The notes below the pieces were generated by a model that searched no databases, was not told the DNA's origin, and saw only the letters and a program-made list of their open reading frames with translations. A program made the position numbers and the translations under genes. From the NCBI GenBank assembly GCA_021186555.1, contig JAJKFL010000026.1:5783209-5847208 (forward strand): a stretch of DNA of 64,000 bases. Reading direction: 5' to 3'. The DNA is from Reticulitermes speratus. Its lineage: Eukaryota; Arthropoda; Insecta; Blattodea; Rhinotermitidae. How positions within the stretch are numbered: position 1 is the first letter of the stretch; each line of letters begins with the position of its first letter. Below, one piece after another: positions 56,267 to 64,000 of the stretch.

Positions 56267-56311
56267 ACCCCCTGAGGAGGGCATTCTGAATGCCGAAATA
56301 CGTATAGGGGT
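56267..56311 (+). ncRNA. Hammerhead ribozyme motif, best single copy
   Basis: Stem I ACCCC (56267-56271) / GGGGT (56307-56311), CTGAGGA (56272-56278), stem II GGCATTC/GAATGCC (7 pairs), GAAA, self-complementary ATACGTAT, A17 at 56306. Every core position fits. Confidence 0.82.
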
Positions 56312-56727
56312 GAAGTAATAATATTGTAAAAATTGTGCATGAGTTGGTGTGATAAATAAATGACTTCCAATTGCCACAGAATGCAGGTAAATATAACGTA
56401 AATTGATAGTGCTGTGTTTCACAAAAATTAAGAAATGAATAAAAGTGTATATTTGTCGGACTATAACACATAAAAACGGTCTCACAGCCGCTCTTTCAAT
56501 TCAAATCAGGCATGGGCTTCATTTGTAACGACTATCCAGTTTTGGGGGGGTCCGTATCGTGCTGCGCCCTTGCTTACATGGTGTTCTTTTTTATGTGACA
56601 AGTGTCGTTTGTCGCTTGCCGCCTCTAATACCTCCCCGCATGTGGGCGACCGCCTGGGTGGATCGTGTTAATAGGACTAACCAGCCGGCGTGATGTGACA
56701 ACCGATGCTGTCAGGTAGAGATCGCTA

Positions 56728-56970
56728 ATCTTCACCCTATAACGTGCCATGAAGGCGGAGAGGATGAGTAGAGGATAGCTCCACGTTTTCTTTAACCTCG
56801 GCGCTAGATTTGGGTGGGTGGCCAAAGCCACGCCCTGGCAACTTTACCCCCAGGAAGGACACTTGTTAGCCAATCTACAGGAGGCTCGGTGGGCTCCAGT
56901 GCCGGTCTGGACGGATGCAGAAAATCTCGCCCGTACTGGAATTCGATGTTCTGACCGTCCAGCTCCTAGG
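56728..56970 (-). mobile_element. SINE family I copy
   Basis: caccctataacgtgccatg to ccgtccagctccta. Confidence 0.78.
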
Positions 56971-57240
56971 TAAAGGCAAATTCACCCTAGAACAGGCCAT
57001 GAAGCCCAGAAGGGGAGTAGAGATATAGCTCTACTCTTTATTTAACCTCGGCGCTAGATGGGGGTGGGTGGTCAACGCCACGCCCCGGCCGCTTTACCCC
57101 TGGGAATGACCCGGTATCCATTGTACAGGACGCTGGGTAGGCCACAGGGCCGGTCTGGACGGGTGCTGAAAATCTCGCCCCCACCGGGATTCGATCCCCG
57201 AACCGTCTAACCCGTAACGAGTCGCTATACCTACTGATCT
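56971..57240 (-). mobile_element. SINE family I copy, directly adjacent
   Basis: Second copy in the same orientation with no spacer; B-box gggattcgatcccc in complement form near 57186. Confidence 0.82.
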
Positions 57241-57244
57241 AATC

Positions 57245-58500
57245 ATTTTTCATTAAAATATTGTACTAATTTCGTTTGCATTTGAACTAATTGTCTACAG
57301 ATTCTCCTAGAATTACGAGCTCGCTAAAACAGTCGTGTGGGTGAATATAGGTAGAAGGAAATGCCAATACAACACAGATAAAGTAGCAAGTTACACTGAA
57401 TTATTGAAGCATATCAGGTGTAGAACAGCTTGTCACATCCGCTGATAGAGTCAAGCTGTTGATAAACCCATTACAGGCGCAGAATCTCCTGTCACAGTCA
57501 CCGGTGACAGCAGATGTGTGACAGGATACAGACAAGACAATTAATGGCGGAAGCCTTTGCTGTGTTCTACTGTCATCTGACAACTTTTAAACCTTGGGCA
57601 CTCTAAACCTCCTATCTAACGAATATAAACATGTCTAGGAAGAAATAACGAAGCTGTTTTATTTAAAATGTGTTAATATTCTATCAAGAAACATGAATTA
57701 ATAATTCCAATATTTAGTTTTGGGCGTGTCTTAATTATTTTAAGTTTTAGAGTAAGTTCTGTTTTATATGTATCACATACTGCAAGAATTACCAGTTCTT
57801 CGGCTAATGTGTGTTTAATTAAGTTCGTTATATATAGCACACTGCGTAGCCTAAGCACGGCAACAAATATTTGCCTAATTGTTACATCTCACTGACGACA
57901 GAGCCACCGACGCTGACGGATCAGTAGCAGGCACCATACCATCTCCCACATACGTGTGAAACAAAAAATGGGCCAGCAAGAAACTGACCGAAATCTTTTG
58001 TATATCTTATAGTGTTTTATGTTACCGAGTGTATCTCCATTCAATTACAAAAATCAAAACTAACAAAATAAATTGTTTTTAGGAAATATCCTTAATTTTC
58101 TATAATTAGTCTCCTACATGTTTCGGAATATCTTGGGTCTTTATTAAGAAGCTTAAAATAATTACAAAGGAAACGCTGCATATCCCAACAAAACGCTTCT
58201 GCACGTAAATCTCAAATGCAAAAAATTTCATTCTCTTATAAAGAACGAAGGTTCATCACGAGTTGATCTACATCTGGGACGAAATCGGCTTAAATTTTAA
58301 AACGATTTCATAAAAAATCTGGCCTACCTCGAAGAAAAAGCAGCTCCTGGCTATAAAAAAAAAATCCAGGAAGGAGTGGCAATATTTGTACATTATAACG
58401 CCTCAGGTAACCACAAGTTAAAAATTGCTTTTATTGTCAAACACATAAAACGTTTTGCCTTAAAATATATAGCTCAAAACAAAATTTCAACTTTTGTATA
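57245..58500. other. Non-coding stretch
   Basis: A small inverted repeat (cctgtcaca / tgtgacagg, 57489-57526) and a decayed ribozyme-arm end at 58108 (cctacatgtttcgg). Confidence 0.35.
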
Positions 58501-58552
58501 ATAGCCTCAAGAGTGCGTGGATAAATCCGACAATTTTCGAAGCTGAATTTTT

Positions 58553-58795
58553 GTGGAATTTTTTCCTTCAAAAAACTTTATTTTAAAATCAGAAAAAGTA
58601 AAAAGGAAAGAAATTTTTGTCACTAATGATGCGCCTACTAACACTAACAAAAATGAAATAACAAACAAGGAAACTAACGCGACTTTTCTTCCACCAAATA
58701 TCACCTCTTTTTATCAACCTATAGATCAATGTGTAAATAAAATTTTATACAAAAATATTGATGTAGAATTTTTAAGTCAAGATGTTATTTAAGCG
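58553..58795 (+). pseudogene. pogo/Tigger-type transposase remnant
   Basis: Reads ATFLPPNITSFYQPIDQCVN, close to the FLPPNxTSxxQPxDQ block of pogo-type transposases; followed by a stop shortly after. The upstream half does not resemble the family clearly. A short remnant, not a working gene. Confidence 0.55.
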
Positions 58796-59289
58796 AGAGA
58801 GAAGATATTAGAAAATAAACAGAAAATAAACCTACGACATCATTTAGTGGCGAGTACACCGGGGCGATCGTGGAGAAGGTAAACAGAAGGAGGAAACAGT
58901 AGAAACATTTCGAAAAAAACGTGTTCCTTTAGTAAGAAATGTACCGTTTTAAGTTACGTCAACAGTGATGGCATAGAAGTATGAATTAATTCAGAAAATA
59001 ACTACTGGTGACTGAGAAAGACATAGTAGACCTTGTGGATACTGCTGGCGACGACAATTAGAGCATAGTAATGAAAAACCAGAGAAATATCATATAATGA
59101 TTTATAGTAGAGGATTGAAAGTTACGACTTAATTTGAAACACAAAGGGAAGCGACTGATAAGGACGCAACACGGTTCAGGTGTTTGCGTCAGGTAACCGC
59201 AAATAAAATACAGGGGACTCAGAAACATACTGATTACCGATGAAAAGAATTTTTGTTTGTGAGTTACATTTATTTGATGCCTCATTGTA

Positions 59290-59582
59290 AATAGGTAAAG
59301 CAACCCCATTACAGGCCTGGACAGACCCTTAGGGTTCCAGGAGGTTGAGGCTCCCAGATTTATAGACAATCGGCACATGAAGGTGGTAAGGTTGTCAGCC
59401 CTACGCACCGGCCGCCTTTACCCCCCAGGAAATACTCCTGGTACTCATTTCTGTTAGAGGCTGAGTCGACCCCAGGGCCATAGTGCGACCGGAAGGATTA
59501 TGTCAATGAAAAATTCCAATGACACCATCGGGAATCGAACCCGCGACCTTCCGGCTTGTAGAGCAGTGCCTCAACCAACTGC
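59290..59582 (-). mobile_element. SINE family II copy, full length
   Basis: Same layout as 30387-30692. Perfect 14-bp duplication gatgcctcattgta (59276-59289, 59583-59596). Confidence 0.93.
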
Positions 59583-59747
59583 GATGCCTCATTGTAGGTA
59601 CCACAATTTAATAATAAATTGCGTTATATACTGAACTAATATTTACCCTCGACTTTTTCATTAGTCTTTCGTATTATCTAAACATTATGATTACCCGCCT
59701 ATCCTTCGGTCCCCTTAGGCCAGATAAGCGGTTCAGTACTGTATAGT

Positions 59748-60125
59748 GTTAACTAACTAACTAACTAACTACTCCATGTAGCACAGTCCTACTTGAGAAG
59801 TGAGCAGGTCGTCAGTTAGTGAAGAAATTCCCCGCGTTTTATGGAGCCCGAAGGTTCATTACCGCATTCACAACAGCCCGCCACCTGTCCCTATCCTGAG
59901 CCATATCAATCAGTCCATGCCCCCCATCCCACTTCTTGAAGATCCATTTTAATATTATCCTCCCATCTACGCCTGGGTCTTCCATGTGGTCTCCTTCCCT
60001 CAGGTCTCCCCACCAAAACCCTGTATGCATCTCTCCCCTCACCCATACGTGCTACATGCCCCGCCCACCTCATTCTTCTCGATTTGATCACCCGAATAAT
60101 ATTTGGCGATCAGTACAGATCATTA
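59748..60125 (-). mobile_element. LINE 3' end, best copy
   Basis: Minus strand reads [20 protein letters not shown], then [20 protein letters not shown] and a [11 protein letters not shown]-like end in another frame, then (GTTA)n tail. Confidence 0.82.
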
Positions 60126-60261
60126 AGTTCCTGTTATGTAGTACTGTATAGTGTTACAAATATTTAAATTTTACATGTAATACTGTGTAGACAATAAGTA
60201 ATTTATCCTTTCTTAAAGAGGTCTATACTTCTGATCAATATATCTTTCGTGAAGGTACAGT

Positions 60262-60497
60262 ATTTTGTGATATCTTTGTTGTACTTCGTGATATCTTTGT
60301 TGCACTTTGTGATATCTTTGTTGTACTTTGTGATATCTTTGTTGTACTTTGTGATATCTTTGTTGCACTTTGTGATATCTTTGTTGCACTTTGTGATATC
60401 TTTGTTGCACTTTGTGATATCTTTGTTGCACTTTGTGATATCTTTGTTGTACTTTGTGATATCTTTGTTGCACTTTGTGATATCTTTGTTGCACTTT
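60262..60497. repeat. 21-bp minisatellite, about 11 copies
   Basis: Unit gatatctttgttgcactttgt. Being a multiple of three and stop-free in several frames, it creates long chance frames on both strands. Confidence 0.95.
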
Positions 60498-60736
60498 CCA
60501 CCCACCTCCTTCTAGCACCGCGTTTCGAACGGGTTGCAGCCGTACCTTCGCCTCCCCTCTGTGTCTACATAGACATATCACGGCGTGAACTTTACCTTCA
60601 CCTTCATTTTTGCATATTGAACTAAAATTTTTTAAAGCTGTTTTCATGTTTGATGGAAAAAAATAATGTATAATTAATACATTAACAAACCTATGCACTT
60701 AGTAAACTACTTTCAGAAGTATGAAACTCCTATAAG

Positions 60737-60776
60737 CTCGTACATGTTTCGGCACCGAGGTTCCATCATCAGAGAG
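60737..60776 (-). ncRNA. Hammerhead ribozyme motif
   Basis: CTGATGA, stem II closed by GG/CC, GAAA, ACATGT, A17; stem I partly paired. Confidence 0.65.
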
Positions 60777-60810
60777 TTATTCTGGCTTTATACTCCTTTG
60801 TAAGAATAAA

Positions 60811-60848
60811 TCCCTGATGAAGGCAACTCGGTGCCGAAACATGTAGGA
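60811..60848 (+). ncRNA. Hammerhead ribozyme motif
   Basis: Stem I TCC/GGA, CTGATGA (60814-60820), stem II GGCA/TGCC, GAAA, ACATGT, A17 at 60845. Confidence 0.72.
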
Positions 60849-61061
60849 GCTTATAGGAGTTTCCATACTTCTGAAAGTAGTTTACTAATTGCTTAAGTTT
60901 GTTAATGTATTAACTATAATAATATGCACGGTATAAATAACAGGAAAATAATAATGTATGAATTAAAGACGTTGGCCTAAAATTTAAATGTATCCTTTTG
61001 AAAAAAAAATATGTAAAAGGATTCAGTTGTTTCGTTATTGTGTTGATTGGTGATAGATGAT

Positions 61062-61250
61062 GTTACTACCTACCTCCTGTTCAAAGGGTACCGGGGTTCT
61101 TTACGAGCAGGTAAAGCGGCCGAGCCGTGAACCTGTTCACTCATTTGTTGAGGGTAAGAAGGAGTGGCGCTGTACCTCTGCTCCCACATACGCCTTCATT
61201 ATTTGTACAAGAACAACCTTAACTTTCTTACGTACATATTTACCTGTAAG
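61062..61250 (+). mobile_element. SINE family I copy, head missing
   Basis: gggtaccggggttcttt, aggtaaagcggccg and ctcccacatacgccttcatt. Confidence 0.6.
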
Positions 61251-61852
61251 TTAAACAACTGGATATACAGTTTGATTTTATAATTACTTGAAATCTACGA
61301 TTATGTCAATGTCATTCATAGGTGTTTTACCTTCAGCCATGTTTTATGCCCTCATTTCCCGTCATTCCCCTCTTCTATTTTTAATTTTTATCAACAAGTC
61401 AGTCACTCTCAACAAATCTCTTATATATTGGAGCTGATAAAACAAAGCTTCTGTAAATACATACGTCAATTAGTAGTCTCCACTCTGTCATATCTCCTAG
61501 CCTTACGGTTAGCCTACACTATCGCATGGTTTCCACGGACACTGCTAAAACTACTCAAGCGCCGTGAGAGGCAATGCGGTGGAGTACATAAGCTTAGCAG
61601 TCACGAGGTAAAGACGTACGTGGGAGTAAATTTCATGTATTACTAAAATGTGTAATAGAGAGAGATAAACATTTTGGCACCCGACATCTTTGTAGCAAGG
61701 CGAAACTCCTTCAGGTAGTACTAGAAAGGCACTGAGTTTGCCTCAAAACCTGTTTTGGCTGCAGCGACAAATTGAAGGGCTCTGCCCTTAACAAAAACTG
61801 AAACATTGCTCAGTCCTACGCAGTCACTTCATTCACCAAATTGTACCGGCAA

Positions 61853-62139
61853 AGGTAAAAATAAATTTCACCCTATAACGGGCCATGAAGGCCCAGAGGG
61901 GGAGTAGAGGTATAGCTCTACTCTTTCTTTAACCTCGGCGCTATATGGGGGTGGTTGGTTAATGTCACGTCCTGGCCGCTTTACCTCCCGGGAAAGAGAC
62001 CCGGTACACATTGTATAGGAGGCTGGGTGGGCCTCAGGGCCGGTCTGGACGGGTGCTGAAAATCTCGCCCCCACCGGGATTCGATTCCCGGGCAGTCCAG
62101 CCCGTAACAAGTGGCTACACCGACTGAGCTATCCAAGAT
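61853..62139 (-). mobile_element. SINE family I copy, full length
   Basis: Starts ggtaaaaataaatttcacc, ends ccgactgagctatccaag (head in complement), B-box ggggttcga-like region at 62080. Confidence 0.85.
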
Positions 62140-62624
62140 GTACCGACTCCGAGAAAAAAAGAAATGAGGAAATGTAGCAGAAGTGTGGAGTTTAAAAACA
62201 CTAAGTATAAATGTCAGGGGTTTGTTTCTTAAATATTGAGTTGTGTCTTCAACACATCCAGCGGGAAATGTATCGGCGTAAATAATAATTGAGGCATGAG
62301 AATTTGCGAGGTTTTACCAGTGATTAACGTCTTTGTGACGGAAGGTAAAATTATTTATTTTACGTGACGTTTTTGACGTTTTCTTCTTCTTATTTCGATT
62401 TCGATTACAGGCCAGCATAACCTCACAATGTTGAGAAAATTACAAATAAAATGTCGCCTGCATATACAAATTTCAATAAAACCCATGACTGAACATTTAA
62501 CATAGATATTTATGTTCCATCCTTGTTCAGGCTGCCGCGTATGACCAAAAACGATTTTCTTTATGCTTTACACATTTCATATTTTATACAACACTCTGTC
62601 TGTTGAATTCTCTTCGTTTTATCC
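62140..62624. other. Non-coding stretch
   Basis: Nothing recognised. Confidence 0.4.
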
Positions 62625-62771
62625 ATAACTAACTAACTAACTAACTAACTCCATGTAGCACAGTCCTTCTTGAGAAGCTAACAGGTTGTCAGCTAGTCAA
62701 GAAATTCCCCGCGTTTTATGGAGCCTGAAGGTTCATTACCGCACTCACAACAGCCCGCCACCTGTCCCTAT

Positions 62772-62808
<37 letters not shown>

Positions 62809-62938
62809 CCATGTAGCACAGTCCTTCTTGAGAAGCTAACAGGTCGTCAGCTAGTCAAGAAATTCCCCGCGTTTTGTGGAAACCGAAGGTTCATTACCGC
62901 ACTCACAACAGCCCGCCACCTGTCCCTATCTCGTTTTA
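62625..62938 (-). mobile_element. Two LINE 3' ends in tandem
   Basis: Both carry ccatgtagcacagtccttct to cacctgtccctat, each with its own (TAAC)n tail (62627-62650 and 62770-62806), same orientation. Confidence 0.82.
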
Positions 62939-63640
62939 TCCATTACTGTTCAAATACTTGTTCCATTTGTTCTTGTGAAAAGTCCTAAATTCTTGTTAGT
63001 GTAAACCTTTTGGCGAGAAAATGAAAAATACATACAGACCAAAATTCTGTATTATTTTTTACAAATTTAGGTCTCTGAGAAATATCTGAACAGAAGATGA
63101 AGGCTCAATAGTGAGTACGGCCACCTTGCACAAGGAAACTGGTTCACCGCATTCATGCTTCTCAATTTTAAGTCTCTGTGGAATGGAAAAAGTTTTCATA
63201 TCATCGGTTTGCATAAATCATTCGAGTTATTTCTCAGTAGGTGTTAATCCGCTGGGATTAAAGGCAGACTAAATTACTGTACAGTGACGTCATGTGCTGG
63301 TACAAAAATCAGCAGAATGCGTACAGGGGTTGAAGTTTATCCTTGATGTGCTTTTTTTTTGCGCCGAAGGGCAATATAAATGGTAAAGTTGCAAAGAACT
63401 ATCTCACGTCTGGCAAAAAAAGGAACCTATTCATTCAACACAATCTCTTTCTGCCTATAAGGTCTTGGGGCCCCCACAGAGGTAACTGCGAACATCTGTG
63501 TCCTCTGGGATCTTAACGTAGTGCATTTCGGTAAATACAGGGTGGTCCTATAGTCAGTTAAACATATTACCTATTTTGATACAGTTAACTGACTTTTGGG
63601 CCCCCTCTGTAGATACCAACTTTTAGAGTAACCGCCGACT
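62939..63640. other. Non-coding stretch
   Basis: No supported feature. Confidence 0.4.
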
Positions 63641-63653
63641 CCAACTTCAGGGG

Positions 63654-63880
63654 GGAAAATATACAGTCACGTTCAACAGATGTCAATATACAGTCACGTT
63701 CAACAGATGTCAATATACAGTCAGGTTCAACAGATGTCAATATACAGTCACGTTCAACAGATGTCAATATACAGTCACGTTCAACAGATGTCAATATACA
63801 GTCAGGTTCAACAGATGTCATTATACAGTCACGTTCAACAGATGTCAATATACAGTCACGTTCAACAGATGTCAATATCC
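63654..63880. repeat. 27-bp minisatellite, about 8 copies
   Basis: Unit cagtcacgttcaacagatgt plus caatata; cagg variants at three units. The long frame it makes (TSVERDCIL repeated) is a by-product. Confidence 0.95.
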
Positions 63881-64000
63881 TCTTTCATGTTCTTTTTAAA
63901 TATTTCTTCCCCTCTATTGACTGTCATTCTCGTATTTTTGTTTTCTTCTTTCTATGTATTCTACTTTTCCATTTTCTTATTCCTCTCTTCTACCATAAAC

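Larger units (their letters stand above)
55831..56466. mobile_element. Inverted-end element with one hammerhead
   Basis: Ends tattgtccgacaaatg and tatttgtcggactata face each other. Right arm keeps a full hammerhead; the left arm is broken by the palindrome at 55895-56008. Confidence 0.65.
60673..60914. mobile_element. Palindromic element with hammerheads in both arms
   Basis: Inverted repeat with ends taatacattaacaaac and complement, centre near 60793. Confidence 0.88.

Noticed and set aside
58100-58160. Another hammerhead (cctacatgtttcgg)
   Set aside because: No CUGANGA counterpart on the other side of the stem; at most a broken arm.
60203-60698. Long repetitive frames on both strands (up to 161 codons)
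   Set aside because: The 21-bp repeat is a multiple of three and lacks stops, so open frames are automatic.
63585-63875. 96-codon frame of TSVERDCIL repeats
   Set aside because: 27-bp minisatellite artefact.

Overview
This is an AT-rich, repeat-dense animal window. Spliced genes with long introns, at least five tRNA-derived SINE families, LINE tails, hAT, mariner, piggyBac and pogo-type relics and large satellites point to a large-genome insect. A cockroach or termite is my best guess, but this is inferred from repeat style and not proven.

The only host protein gene I can support is on the minus strand. It is a WDSUB1-like gene (WD repeat, SAM and U-box protein) with 17 coding exons between 30231 (start) and 11460 (stop). 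All splice phases fit. Exons 1-7 encode a first WD40 propeller and exons 8-14 a second. Exons 15-16 encode a SAM-like segment and exons 16-17 a U-box. The two propeller blocks match exon by exon (172/172, 146/146 and 91/91 nt), so the gene carries an internal tandem duplication; the human protein has one propeller. Exons 5 and 12, which are paralogous, each carry one base too many for an open frame.

Region by region: 1-11.4 kb is non-coding, with SINE pieces, three palindromic elements and a 92-bp VNTR grown from a SINE tail. 11.4-30.3 kb is the gene, its introns loaded with SINEs, hAT and piggyBac MITEs and a 490-bp CCA/CAC microsatellite. 30.3-32.9 kb is its presumed upstream region. 32.9-36.55 kb is a 114-bp satellite of about 32 units. 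36.6-53 kb is a mosaic of SINEs, LINE 3' ends, palindromes and MITEs. 53.0-53.45 kb looks like a core promoter with a short first exon. 53.58-54.38 kb is a second array of the same 114-bp satellite. 54.4-64 kb is again mosaic, with two minisatellites.

The most unusual signal is a set of about 20 hammerhead-ribozyme motifs. Each has CUGANGA, a stem II, then GAAA, a self-complementary stem III (ACAUGU, ACGU or AUACGUAU), then A, C or U at the cleavage site, and a stem I whose two strands change together between copies. Most sit as mirror-image pairs in the two arms of long palindromic elements. Such ribozymes are known from Penelope-like retroelements and retrozymes; here they are carried by several sequence-unrelated, non-coding inverted-repeat families.
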